A DNA stretch of 64,000 nt. It comes from Eutrigla gurnardus (Eukaryota > Chordata > Actinopteri > Perciformes > Triglidae). The stretch covers positions 10,697,266-10,761,265 of the forward strand of contig OY741276.1 in assembly GCA_963514095.1 (NCBI GenBank), in the 5' to 3' direction. The position numbers and the translations under genes were made by a program. Under the pieces are notes generated by a model. It was not told where the DNA came from. It did not search any database and was given only the letters and a program-made list of their open reading frames with translations. Positions 1 through 12,437 of the stretch are shown piece by piece; the stretch's first letter is position 1, and every line of letters starts with the position of its first letter.

Positions 1-346
1 ATTTATTCTAATGATAGTCAACATTTCGCTTTCTGACGACGATGTGCAGGCACAGAAGCCCATTGACATAGCAGGAGAACGTACACCCGGCATGCACACA
101 AACACCTGTGTGCAATTGAATATTGAGACACCAAGTGGGAAAATGTGACATCTGTTGTGTACACAGGCGATGAAAACAGAGACACACTAAGCCATTAGCA
201 GCGAACAACAACCAATCCATTTTCTTAATATGATTAAAGCATTGACAAATGGGTCATTACCCTAGCTGACAAAGGGAATATGAAAAAGAGGGAGAGAGAC
301 TGGAGGTAGGCGATAGTCAGTTTGCACAAACACACAGAAACACATG

Positions 347-368
347 GTGTGTGTGTGTGTGTGTGTGT
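347..368. repeat. (GT)n microsatellite, short
   Basis: An uninterrupted GT run of about 11 units in intron. Confidence 0.9.
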
Positions 369-2530
369 TTGTGTCTCTTTTTGGAAAATGGCTTCCAGTG
401 GTTCACATTAGAATCTGGCCTAGAAATCCCACTAAAGCTTTTGAAAGGAAAATGAAAAAGAAGTGCAGAGTGTGTAGAAGTGTGGGAGGAGAGAAAGACA
501 ATGACCTGTCCTGGTGAAGTAATAGCAGCAAAGGCCCCGGGGCTGTAAACAAAAGAGCTGTGGATTTTCCCAGGGGACACGTTCATCTCCTCGACTTTAC
601 AACGGATAGACCTCGGACACAAAGATATATACGCCGTTGGGTCTCTTTGAATGGATTGCGGGTGGATGGAGGGGGTGGGGGGGGGTAGCCAAAGAAGAAT
701 TGAGAAAGAGGATAAACTGTTGCACCGTGAGTCGGACAGATTCAAGGCCTTTCACGCCAAGTCTGATCCTCATGCACTTTGCTTTCATACCTTTTTCATT
801 CTTGTGTTCATTCTGTGGGTGTGTGTATACAATATGTATCAGCATGAGGAGAAAAAGAGGCCTATTTAATAGCAAATGTAGGCAGGAAGGGGGGAACATA
901 CAATTACACGAAGGCTCTTTCTCTCCAAACTAACAGAGCACCGGAGGAAGTAGTCTTCACTCAGATGTTACACATTTTATTTTTTTTCCCCTGGCAGACC
1001 TTTTCTTTAAAAATTCACACCAGGCTTGGTGTGAAAGAAAAATGCTGTAAAACTGTAAAAGAAAGTTGGTTTGGACTTGGGAGAGATAATTTAAGTGTGG
1101 AGGGAAACAATCGCAAAAGAGATAAGAAGAATTGATGGAAAACAACAGGTTTTCTCCACGATACATCAAAGCTATCCATGTTGAATGCTCTTCTTTCACC
1201 TTATATCTCCGTGTATCTGCTGTGAAATGCACATGATGTGTAGTTGATTGTTGTGGATTACTGTTTATGGATAAAATGGTTGTAAAGCAAAAGATAAGGG
1301 TGGAGGTTGAGGTGATGTGCAGAATATTACGAGAAAATGAAGTAGGCACTGGAGGTAAAAGTGCACATGGTGCAGTTTAATTGGATTTGGCAAACAATTG
1401 GGTTGATGAATGGATGGCGGGAAGGGAGAAAAAAGTGAACAAGCCCACAATGATCTACTGTAGATGCACCAATCTCAGATAATGGAGTAAAAGATTGAGT
1501 TGAGTCTGGAGTGGTGGCAAAAAGGTGAAGGAAGGAGGCTTCTATCTGCTGTGCTCAACATCACTGGAAGCTAAAAAACCGGGGATTCAATTATACTGTT
1601 GACTCATGTTGGATACAGGGAGGGAATGGTGGAGAGGAGGAATCCTAAATGGATGAGGAAGAAGAAGAAACAGTTATTGAAGGGGGCGGCAAAGAAGAAG
1701 AAGAGAGAAAGGAAAGTAGAAAGTGAAAGTTTAGAGAGAGAGAGAGAGGTGGGAAATGGAAAAAGAGGGGGGAGAAAGGGGCATTCATCTGGCGAGTGTG
1801 ATAACAGTGAGTGCAGTAACTGGATAAATAGAGTGGTAAAGGGTATTGAATTGAGGGGCAGTTGACGGGAATGAGAAGAGTAGGGACAGATAAAGTTATA
1901 GAGAAGACAGAAAAAACAGAGAGGCTTGGATGAAAGAGAGGATGTATACATCTCCAGGGCACAAAGACTGGCACTAGCTAGGAATAGATGATGTTAAACG
2001 TGACAAGATGAAGGGACCAAAGGGGCTCCATTAAATTTTAATGGGAACAGGGTAGAGAGTAGGGAGGCACACTAGGGGCAGGAATAAGAACAGATTGTGT
2101 TTGTGAGAAATCATCGGTCTGGTATTTTCAGCAACAGGAAGTGCCAGGAGTCACAGAACGGGATGTGATAACATTTCGAGAGAAACAAAGTTGAAAAACG
2201 GGAAAAACTCCCTCTTCCACCCTCTGAACGCATTAATTCAAGCGCTGATTCCCTCAAGGAGAACACATCCGCAAACCACCGGTCCACGCACACGCACACA
2301 GCGGCGGCTGCCGCGCACAAAGCAGAGCACACGTTCAGGCCGGCAGCGGTGAGTCAGCGACTGTCTGCCACTCTGTGCTTAGCCGTGTACGGCACAATGC
2401 ATGGCAGCAGTTTTGGAGCTGTGGATCGGGGAACAATACATGAAACAATACACACAAAACAATACATACAAGTAGGTCATACACACACACACATATCTCA
2501 CTTTTGGCTGCGACGGTGGGCGCTGGCCAG

Positions 2531-2532
<2 letters not shown>

Positions 2533-2590
<58 letters not shown>
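2533..2590. repeat. (CT)n microsatellite
   Basis: About 29 perfect CT units in intron. This is a pure polypyrimidine/polypurine mirror tract. Open frames across it encode only Ser-Leu or Arg-Glu dipeptides and are artefacts. Confidence 0.95.
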
Positions 2591-2593
<3 letters not shown>

Positions 2594-5500
2594 TCAGTGG
2601 ATTTCTGATCAAACCAAACACTTGATTATGATTAGGTACTCATCTTACAGCCAGCAGACACTCACTCTCTTTTCATTCAGCTTATTGCCGTACATAATGG
2701 GGTACTTTTCTCACAAATTGAGCTGTCCCTGTTCCTGTCAGCTAAGCCCGGAGAGAAAAAAAGCAGCTTATACAAATGGAAAATAGCCCTTTGCGAGGCA
2801 TATTATTGCTATCGGATGACGGTTTAAACCATAAGACGCTTTAGATTTGTCAATCGATGGAAACATTTTTTTCTACACCATATATACCATCAATCGTATG
2901 ATGATTTAATCCATATCACTCGCCCGTTGCTTAGACTGCAGTTATAAATACATTTAAGAGCCTGCCTCACCAAAACCTGCCTGTCATCTCCAATATCTTT
3001 TTTTTAAGTTCCATAAGTTTCAGTGTTTGAAACTTGCAATTCAGCATAGCCTATATATATACTATACTCTTTTGAACTTGCAACGCACTGTTACATTTAA
3101 AAACAACAGTTGACCAAATTCTTACAAAAACTATAAAAGACAACACAGTAAAAAGACAAACCCATAAAAGTAACAGTAAAAAAAAAGACCAATTTAAAAG
3201 ACAATAGGAGAATAATGCCGAAAGGCAACTCTCATAGTGAGTTGTTTACTCTATTCAAAACTGTCTAACTCCCCAATAGTGTCTAACGTACTCAAGAAAG
3301 ATTTTTACAGCTACAGGCATACGGACACCCTTTCATTGTTTTTCTACAGATATTGATTCCCTGGCTTCTTACAGTATCCCACTCTCTTTCCTCTCCATAC
3401 CCTCCTCAGTCACTGGGCCACAGAAACTGGATGATTAGTATCAGTGTGATGAAGTGTGAGTGTGTGGTGGGAGGAGAGAGGCAGATAGAGAGAAGAATCG
3501 GTCACACCTGGGTGCAGGTGAAGTGCTCGCAGTCTATTTCTCCTGACAGATCGACAAGCTGGAGAGAGAGCTCAATAACATGCTCCGTTGCAGACGACAC
3601 ATGTACGAAACACACCGAGCATACACCAGAAATGTAATGTAAACACGATCAGGACGAGGTAGCAGTCACACTCTTCGAATATATGAAAAGGCAGGAGAAG
3701 CAATTAATGTGTCTTATTTAACAAGCTGCTGACTTCCCGATATAGGTTTTGGGTTCTTCAAGATAAAGAGATGGATTACGATACAGGCATCACAGGCATG
3801 GAAATAAACATAAAAACCAAACAGACACGTAGTAAACCCTGTGGGTGACAATCTGAACTGCTTTGGTCTACATGTGCATGACTGACATGCATATCCTTCA
3901 AATAAACACCTCCGCTCGACTGCTTGACAGGGCTCGCCTGCTTTCGCGAGATTGATCCCGCAATGATTTATCGTGAATCACCGTGCTGCTCTTGTAGAGC
4001 AGGGCTTTAGATGTGCGAGAGGGTGGTTGTGTGTGGGCTGGTGTGTGAGTGTTGGGGAGTAGGCGGTTATGGTTCAGGATGGTAGTTGGAAAACTCCAAA
4101 TGGTGACATTTTTCATTTGTTTGCACTCCTACACAGCTTCAGGAGCCCAAATCTGCTTTTATTGTAGTGGTTGTCCTTAAAGGTGTCGGCACGGTGTAAG
4201 GAGGCAGCGGAATACTGGGCCCACTCACTCAAGCAGGACTCAAATACAAATTATGTATATAGTTTTTAGCCTTAAATGTATGCAAAGTGTGTTGTTTTCT
4301 GAGGTACTGTCTTACTCTTTAAAGTGACAACAGACATATTTTGCTGCACTAGCACCTCTAGCTCTTTCACTCTCCTTGTGCACACTTCAGAGTGATGTAA
4401 CACTGGCCTGGTTAACGCAACGGGCCCTTTAAGTCATTAGCAAAGAGCATTAATGAGCCTAGTGCTTAGAAGCCCCCTGCAGACTTAAGAGTGTGTGATG
4501 TAGAGGGGATGAGGGCACTAATTCTCCAAAGTGCCCTAATAACTGGAGGATTAGCAAAGCCTTCCATTAGCCAAAGCCTCGGCGATGCTAAGCTAATACG
4601 CTACAGCTAGACCGAGGCGAGGCGGCTAAAGTGTTAGTTAGCATGACCGCTATGATAGGGACATGGAATCTGGAGGATGTAGCTTGTGATACATGACTGG
4701 TTTAAACCAGCTCAGATGGTCTGAGGAATGCAGACTCACGTGCACAAACTGCATTCATACTTAATGCGCACAACGTAAAATCCACAGGTGGTTCTTCCCA
4801 CACACACCCACAGGCGCTAACATGAAGGTGATGCCGTATATACGATGAGTCCCGACTCATCGGATTGAAGAATAATGACCATGACTAAGCAGTATGCTGA
4901 GACTTAGGGAAGTTTAATCATATATTGTTACACTTTAATTAATTCCTCAAAATGTGGACTTGCACAATGGGCAGTGAGATTGAAACTGCTTTGGCTTCCA
5001 CTCATTAATCATCTACATCAATGCACGAGGAAATGGCTGCCTGAAATAACCCTCTAGCTATTGCTAAAAAGGAAAATCGTTCTTAACAGTGTATTGCCAA
5101 TTAATTAAAGAATGGGTTTTATGCTCAAATATTTATAGCTATTGCCTCCCAATTAAATTTATGTCACTGAACTGCTCGGTACTTCAATGACAACCGTGTG
5201 ACCAATTTACCTTATAAGTGGAAGCTTTGTGAGTAGACCAGGTCCAGAAAGTCATTTTGTGCATTCATTTTTTTGTGTTTACAAATGCAGACTGTTCAAG
5301 ACAATTAAAGTGTCTTGAACAGAGGAATGCATAGTTTTAGGGTGACTTTCTAAAAGAAATGTATCCAAATCAAATCAGTAGTGCTTGAACTATGGGTTTG
5401 ATCAACTTAAGCAAATACAGTCAAAACCCATTGTGTTGTGCCTCATTAATATGCAGAGAAAAATGCTTTGATTTGTCATGATTTGAAGATCCATTATCAC

Positions 5501-5599
5501 AAACAAATTTCCAAACCAAACTCATTAGGTTGCTTTCAGGCACACCGAGTGACACATGAGACTTGGTGATATTGTACAGCTCTTATGTTCTCTCTCTCA

Positions 5600-5608
5600 G
5601 ACACACAC

Positions 5609-5642
<34 letters not shown>
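5600..5642. repeat. (AC)n microsatellite, one interruption
   Basis: AC units with a single G substitution near 5613. Intronic. Confidence 0.93.
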
Positions 5643-5645
<3 letters not shown>

Positions 5646-7754
5646 GTTTCATTCTGCTTTTCTCAGCACTATGAATCTGTCTCCTAAAGCTTTTCTTCCT
5701 TGTTAACTTTCTTTCTTGTCTCTGGCTTTATTTTTGCGGCGTCGACAGATTAGTGTGTGTGGCATTATACAGCCCGACTGTGTGGTTTAGATTGTCCTTT
5801 CTTACCATTGTATCATCTGAGTGTGTATCTGTGTCTTTGTCTTTGCTGCACTGTCTTTAAAGGTGCAACGTGGAGTTCCTGGTCACATGCTCCAAACTGT
5901 TTAAAGGATCAAATCCAAAGTGGCATAAATGAGGAAACAACTTGTATTTTTGTTTTTTTGCTCTCCCCACCACCAGGCGACTGCTTCGCCGGATGTAAAG
6001 CGTGTGGCAGCTCCGGCTGTGTCGCAACTTAAATTTAGTCGGTGCAATCTTCAGAGTAGGGGGTGGGTGGGGGTTCTGATCCCAAGGGACTGACCCTACT
6101 CTCCGCTAGATCAGCAAAGGATGAAACGAAAATATAAGTTGCTTTTTCGTTTCTGGCACTTTTGGATTTAATCCAATAATGAATCACAACATACACGGAC
6201 CCTCTACCTTCAATGTGATTCGGAAGCCCTCTGGGCAGCTCTACTTCTTCATCCCCTCAGTAAATATCTCTGCAACACAATACACGGACACATTTGACAT
6301 AACGTTAACGCCGGAAACCTTTTCACTTTCTGTTGATAATGAACTCAAATTCTGGCCCGATTCTTACACATCCCACTTCTAAACTTGTTTACACAGTCAG
6401 CTGGAATTGAAAGTGCATGCTTAGACACAATGAGGAGCCGCATAGGAGCAGAAGTGAGGGATGAAATAAGATGGATGAGGAGTGGAGAAAAGGGGCAAGA
6501 CATATGGACAAAATGAGAGTGGCCACGTGGGTTAAAGTAATGGATGAGCAGACTGTGGGAGGCAAAGAATTGTCCAAAAATACATAAAGAGGTGATGAAG
6601 GGAAGGAAGCAAAGAGGAATGGTGGATGTGTTGCCAAGAGCGATAACTAACAACGGGGAGAAAACGGCTGGTGCGTAAAGATGGTGGAACAGAGAAGGTG
6701 CTGAAGCGGGATGTTAAAAAAGGAGGTGGAAGAGGAAGGCGGATGACTCCAAAGTAAGGACAGTGTACAACATTCGGTGGCGCCGTAAGGCGACTAAAAC
6801 GAGAATCACTGCGAGACTGCAGCTTTGAGATGATTAGGTCTGAAAGGTAAGCACTCAGAGGGGCTGTTTTGGACAAGAGGGGAGATAACAGGGGAGTGGG
6901 TCGAGAGGGTAGGAGGTAGAGGTGTTTTTGACAGCACTAGAGGTCTAGGAAGGGTGGAAAATGGAAGGGAGGGAAAAAGAGGTGAATTAAGTACAGATGG
7001 TGTCTCAGAGCTGAGGAGCATTTAGACCGTGGAGCACAAACAACTGGAGGATTGTGAAAAGTCTCTGTGGCGAGATGGGCATCTTTTACGACACGGTTTT
7101 ATAATACGACTCTGATCATTGTCATAGTAGCTTATTTTAATAGTGTTCTACGATGCGCTGCTTTTACCATATTATTGTTCAGGATGTAGCCTGGAAGGAA
7201 ATCAATAATGTGGACACATGCTTCCCTCCAGCCTGAAGACTTTGCTTAACTTTTATCCAATAGCTAGAATAGTGTTTGACAAAATAAGTGTTTTGGAAAG
7301 GCAGTCATGCCACAGTGCAGCATATCACACAAGTCTCAGCTTGAAATGAGTATTTTCAGGATCTTGGAGGCTTGCCTGTATTTTTTGAAAATATAGTAGT
7401 GCAGAAAAAAATAGTTTTTTGTGCTATGGGAGCCCACAATATGTGCCTACTTTATATCCATCATATAACATTACCTAGAGGTAATCCCTCTCCGTTTTCA
7501 TGTCTCCTGCTTGTTACCACAGAGAAGGTTGTGTATGTCCTCAAAAGAACTGTACAAGGCACAAGTAGGAACAGCCCCCTAAAACCACCGTGGTGCTGCA
7601 ATGTGGTGACCTGTAGAATAAGAATGATTTGCCTTGGTGCACTCCTATCACAAAAACGTATTATCAAAACTGTGACTTGATGTTTTGACCACTGGTGATT
7701 CTTCAAATGTGCAAAATTAAATGTGCCTCTTTTGTTTTTTCCCCCTCCTTCCAG

Positions 7755-8042
7755 CTTGTGAGCTGATGAACCGTGGTATCCTGGCCCTGGTCAGCTCCAT
7801 CGGCTGCATGTCCGCAGGCAGCCTTCAGACTCTGTCCGATGCCATGCACATCCCCCACCTCTTTATCCAGCGCTCCCCGGCGGGCTCGCCTCGCTCCGCC
7901 TGCCCACGGACCGGTCGCGTCCCTGGAACAGACGACTACACCCTAATGGTCCGCCCACCCGTCTATCTCAATGAGGTCATCATGCAAGTGGTGTCTGAGT
8001 ACAGCTGGCAGAAGTTCATCGTCTTCTATGATTCTGATTTTG
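7755..8042 (+). CDS. grid2: grid2 exon, ATD N-lobe (probably exon 3)
   Basis: This internal exon of the delta-2 glutamate receptor is 288 bp, phase 1 to phase 1. It opens with the last two bases of an Ala codon after AG at 7753-7754 and closes on the first base of an Asp codon before donor GTAAGG. The translation includes ACELMNRGILALVSSIGC, DAMHIPHLFIQRS, DDYTLMVRPPVYLNEVI and WQKFIVFYDSDF, which follow mammalian GluD2 from about residue 82 to 177. GluD2 is a postsynaptic receptor of cerebellar Purkinje cells. Its extracellular ATD binds cerebellin, which in turn binds presynaptic neurexin. Three cysteines are visible, in ACEL, IGC and SAC. By homology they correspond to Cys83, Cys99 and Cys131, which form ATD disulphides. 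The loop after SAC differs from the mammalian sequence and is about one residue longer. The match to GRID1 is clearly weaker. The exon number is inferred from mammalian gene structure. Confidence 0.97.
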
Positions 8043-8407
8043 GTAAGGAGATAATCAGCTAAGCAATCATTAATAAAATGATTAATGAAAGCAATCATTA
8101 AATCATTATTATTATTAATAATAATATTGATTGCTTAGTTTTTAATTCAATTAAAAACTGTCTGTCTGTCTGTCTGTCTGATTAAGACGGTTATTAACAC
8201 ATATATTGGAATCAATATAATACATTATTAAAACTTTCATCCATTTAAGTATGTGATTTAAAGAGAGCTTAATGACACCAGATCACATGACTAGTGTCAA
8301 AACAATGAGATGGGATTTCCTACAATGCTAAACTTGCTAAACTAGCTATTTGAGCAGGTTTACCTGTTTTTGTGAGTATAAGTGCAGGAGAGAGTACTAC
8401 AGCATAC

Positions 8408-9606
8408 TAGGGATGTCCCGATCCAGCTTTTTGCACTTCCGATCCGATACCGATATTGTAGCTTTTAGTATCGGCCGATACCGATACCGGCCGATCCAAG
8501 CATGTATTAAAGATTAAAAATGCCGGTTGATGGAAATGATCCAAAATTAGGGGCTGGAAAAATATGTCTGGAAAATGATGAGCATCACATTAATAGCTAC
8601 AGATACTGTAAAACACTACGACATGAGTGCATATATTGTCTTATTTTATCAAGTAAAATATAATTTATAGGTTTACTCAACAGCCTAATAGTTCATAGAA
8701 ATTCAGGTAGAAATAGGTTAACTCAGAGTTCCACATCTTATCAAAAACAATCCTCCCCCCCACAGGGAGTCCCTTGCTTTGCATTCACACTGCTCCAGCC
8801 CAAACGGGCTTTAGCCCGTACACACGTCATCACGTCCTAATACTACACACACAATATGGCTTGATGTTGTTTTGAAGGAGTGCATATATTTATCGACAAC
8901 ACTCGACCTGCATCAGCGCATGTGCGCACGAGCGGATCTGTGCGAGCAGGCAGCGCGGAAGCCGGTCCGGTTCCGGTACCGGTCCGGTTCCGCTCACACC
9001 ACGAGTCTGAAGAGTGCAACAGCTTATCAAAATACAGTGTCAACTCCGTGTTTTCAAAGTAGAAAGCGACATCGTGGTGGTTTAACGAGGCGGAACGGCA
9101 TCAGAACAACATCAAGCGCGTAAAGTCCACGAAGGAGAACGTAGCGGGAGCGCGCGGCGAGGATTGTTGAGGCTGCGCGTCTTGCGGAGCAAGTCTACTG
9201 TGCTGCACGGAGGCGCTCCTAATGTAAATGTTTATTGATTTATGAATGAATTGATAGGTGGCTTATTTTTGACGTATTGATTTTATGGCCTGTACAATGG
9301 TAGGGGGAAACACTGGACATGCACAGACAAGTCCGTCTTGTTGTTGTTTAGTGGATGCTGGACAGGTCGCGAGGTGTGCGCTAGGTGTGCTGGAAAACGC
9401 GGACCGGACTTTGGGGAAAACTGGAATAAAACGGGAATGGATTACCTACATCGGTGCGCTGAAAAACACGGACCGGAGTTAAAAAAAAAAACTGGATCGG
9501 GAGTTCGGATCGGGATTTTCCCGTGCAGGCCGATCCGATATCGATATGCATTTTTTGCTAATATCGGCGGCCGATCCGATCCAAATATCGGATCGGGACA
9601 TCCCTA
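8408..9606. mobile_element. Non-autonomous hAT-type DNA transposon, 1,199 bp
   Basis: The left end begins TAGGGATGTCCCGATCC at 8408. The right end is its inverted copy, finishing ...GGGACATCCCTA at 9606. A perfect 8-bp target duplication, CAGCATAC, flanks it at 8400-8407 and 9607-9614. The 8-bp duplication and TAGGG ends are typical of the hAT superfamily. Near the left end is a run of short CCGAT/CGGCC-type inverted motifs around 8430-8500, mirrored near the right end at 9525-9600. The interior is CpG-rich compared with the surrounding intron. It contains a 14-bp direct repeat, CCGGTCCGGTTCCG (8962-8975 and 8979-8992), and two inverted copies of its core, CGGACCGG, at 9400-9407 and 9469-9476. 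No transposase frame survives, so an autonomous relative must have mobilised it. Confidence 0.9.
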
Positions 9607-9678
9607 CAGCATACAAATGACCAGTTCGGAGTGTAACTGCAACCCGGCAACAATGTATAGCCACGATGCACTGCTGCT

Positions 9679-10307
9679 CAACGGCGCCGCCAGGATTCAA
9701 TTTCAATGTACGCACAGAAACGGCAAATACAACAACGAAAGGAAAAATACTTTTTTAAGACAAAATCTAATGTTTTCAGTATGAGTGAAATCAGTAGCGT
9801 ATATCATGGTGATAGGCCCCGGTGCAAATATTTTTTTGTGCCCTCCATCCCCGCCCTAAACACAAGCGCACACTTGTGAGCACTCCACGCACGCACACAC
9901 ACGCTTGGACACGCACGCACAGTACGGTATGATAACTCTCCCGGCCCGGGGAGAGAGACATGCATCGGCTCGGCCCACAGTGCTCAGCAGCAGAGAGGTG
10001 ACGAGACTAGAGCCGAGCTGTATTGTGTAGTGGAGAGGGGCCAACACACACTATGCGTAATTGCGCACACACGCGCGATCGTCCTCTCAAATGCGGCTGC
10101 GTCTCTCCAGGTCACTGTGTGAAAGAAAGAAAAGCTCTGACTTGCTTGGGCAGACGTTGTTTGGTGTCACCCGCTGATTTGCATAATTTAAATATCTAGC
10201 CCGCTGAATCTTCCAATCCGGCTCCGGTTCAGCACCATACATTTTTTTTTTCACCTTCAAAAAAAGTACGCACAGTGCGTACTGGATTCCGGCTGGCGGC
10301 GCCACTG
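9679..10307. mobile_element. Non-autonomous hAT-type element, 629 bp
   Basis: The left end reads CAACGGCGCCGCCAGG. The right end, read on the other strand, is CAGTGGCGCCGCCAGCC. Both ends also carry GTACGCAC about 20-35 bp inside. The octamer CTGCTGCT flanks it on both sides (9671-9678 and 10308-10315), as expected for a hAT 8-bp target duplication. That octamer is itself a trinucleotide repeat, so the duplication is weaker evidence than at the neighbouring element. The interior is CpG-rich, with no coding frame. A CAGTAGCG motif near 9791 could mark a nested end, but this is unproven. Confidence 0.72.
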
Positions 10308-10390
10308 CTGCTGCTAATGTAATCATAGCAATGGTTTCTCAGCATGATAGGTCATTAGAGAGCTAATGGATGTATGGTCTAAGTTTGAAA

Positions 10391-10445
<55 letters not shown>
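10391..10445. repeat. Compound (TC)n(TA)n microsatellite
   Basis: Five TC units run directly into about 18 TA units and a short degenerate TA tail. Intronic. Confidence 0.95.
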
Positions 10446-12107
10446 CCCTCCCCCTCTCTCTTTCCAGTCCATTAACTCGGCTAGAAACATCCTATGTGCC
10501 TTTTAGAAAGCACCACTCTGCTGTCAGTCTCTTAGCTTCCTTCTACAGAAACATCACCTGCTGTCGCACACACGTATAGGTGCATTCAGAATTATAGATG
10601 TGTCTGGGTATGGGGGACCATGCTCCATATTGTGTCCTATCTTGTCCCTCTCTTTGGAAGTGGGGTCCCAGACTTAAGCTAACTCCCACAAAGCACATCA
10701 CCTGTCAGTTAAAACCATGACACTGCCAGAAGCCTGCGTTGGTCTTATCTGAGATTAACTGTCTCCATACTATGTCTCACCTTCCACCTGCTTTGTTCCG
10801 GCACTTTTCTGTGTAAAAGTAACTGAACTATGTGTCGTAGGCTGGGGTTCTCTGCTGGTGCACTGCCCCTCATGGGTTTGACACTTAAAAAGCATGTCGC
10901 ATTTTGGATCACACCCCAACGAGTGATGTCAGTGCAGATATTTTGCCTGTTAATGGAAAACACTCATGGTGACATGACTCAGCGGTGGGTGGACAGAAGT
11001 CTAATACACGTAAGCCTGTAGAGAGCAGCGTGATAGTTTTCTGCCTTGGGTGATTCAGTGTTGATTTAATCCGTATCGCCAAAGTGGGACTTCGTCTCAC
11101 TCATTGCAGCCATTTAACACAATTAATGTGTTGTATGCATCGATCTCCAATGGGATATATCTGCAGTGGGATTGTTTTGTAATATGCTCTGCAGGCTCCA
11201 AGCTCCATCTTCCAGGGCATTAAAGCAGCTTATTGGTGTATTGAATATGTGTTCTAACTGGTGAGCTCTACAAAGCCGTTTATAGTGGATGGATATTGAA
11301 TAGTGGCTAATGTGGCCCTTATGGAAATGCCTCACCTCAGAAGTCAGTGAAGTAAATACCATGGTTAAATAAACCCCAAGCTCCTTTTGGGAAGAGTGAA
11401 AGACATTTTCGTCTTTTCTTTAGATTGCTGGCTAGATTAGAAGCATACAGTAACACAGTTGACTGATCTGAGTGCTAAGTCCTGCTCTCTTGACATCGTC
11501 TATTCACTTTTACCATGACATATAAAGTTCTTTGCTGTTGAATGATGTTGAATGACGTGATGAGAGTCAAAGTGCTGCATTAGGAACGATACTGCTTGCT
11601 TGAATATATAACTTGTGTATCCTCGACTGCAGTTTGTTGAAAGTAATGCAGGATTTTGTTGATCAAAGGCCTTCAAATCTGAATCCACTGGTTATTTCTC
11701 CTACGCACCAAAGTTCTGCACCACTCTGAAAACCCTTATGCACGCCATGAATTCAACTTCTTTAACATTGCATGTAAATGAACAACAAATATATCCACGT
11801 CTGTTGGAAAAAAGTATTTTAGTTTGACTTTAACCTATGCAGGACTAAAAGAAGGAATGCCATTTTCCCTTAGAAAGACAACCTTCAATCAACTCCAAAA
11901 TGTGTCCTGAAAAAAGGGCGTAGTTCACAAAATATCAACACAAACATCCCCATACACACACATATGCATGCACACAAGCACAGACACACACACACACACC
12001 ATGTTCGTAGCCCACTTAAATCCTTCTATCCCCTCGGTGCTCTGTGACCACTGATTCAGCGCATGGATCCTCTGGGTTTTGGCAGTGATGTTCTCTCAAC
12101 CACAGAA

Positions 12108-12270
12108 GGCCCTTTAAAGATATCACCATTGTTCCCTAATGGCCTCACCCCCTGTTCAAGGAGAGAAGGGAGAAAGAGAGAAGGGGAAAGCGACGGAGAG
12201 GGAAAGAGAGGCAGAGATGGCCTTTTAAGATGATAGCTATGCTCCCAAAAGGCCTCGCCTCTGTACAAGG
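12108..12270 (+). repeat. Imperfect direct duplication, ~54-bp copies
   Basis: Copy one (12108-12161) starts GGCCCTTTAAAGAT and ends GGCCTCACCCCCTGTTCAAGG. Copy two (12219-12270) starts GGCCTTTTAAGAT and ends GGCCTCGCCTCTGTACAAGG. They lie 111 bp apart, start to start, with a purine-rich spacer. About three quarters of the positions agree by eye. This looks like an old local tandem duplication of a unit of about 110 bp. Confidence 0.75.
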
Positions 12271-12396
12271 GTAGTTCTTTAGAGAACAGACAGTTGAGTG
12301 TGTCCTCTCAAATGAAGCCACGGTGAAACTGTCCCAATCCCTATTTTCAGCTCTACTGGTGCGTTCCGGACACTGAGAACACATGTTTTCTCTCTA

Positions 12397-12400
<4 letters not shown>

Positions 12401-12433
<33 letters not shown>
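12401..12433. repeat. (CT)n microsatellite
   Basis: A CT run of about 16 units followed by CCCTCTCTCCC. Intronic. Confidence 0.93.

Positions 12434-12437
<4 letters not shown>

Larger units (their letters stand above)
1..7754 (+). other. grid2: grid2 intron, 3' part (upstream of first exon seen)
   Basis: This is non-coding sequence ending in a strong acceptor: a long T/C tract followed by AG at 7753-7754. It holds short microsatellites at 347-368 (GT), 2533-2590 (CT) and 5600-5642 (CA). It also has purine-rich stretches near 1380-1960 and 6420-7030, and AT-rich, TAAT-containing sequence around 4430-5230. No open frame resembles a known protein. The preceding grid2 exon, which should end on the first base of an Ala codon, must lie left of the window. 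I see no transposon with recognisable ends here. Confidence 0.8.

Noticed and set aside
9791..9850. Possible separate transposon start (CAGTAGCG...GGCCCCGGTGCAAA)
   Set aside because: It resembles the start of a common fish DNA element, but no matching right end or target duplication could be found apart from those of the element at 9679-10307.
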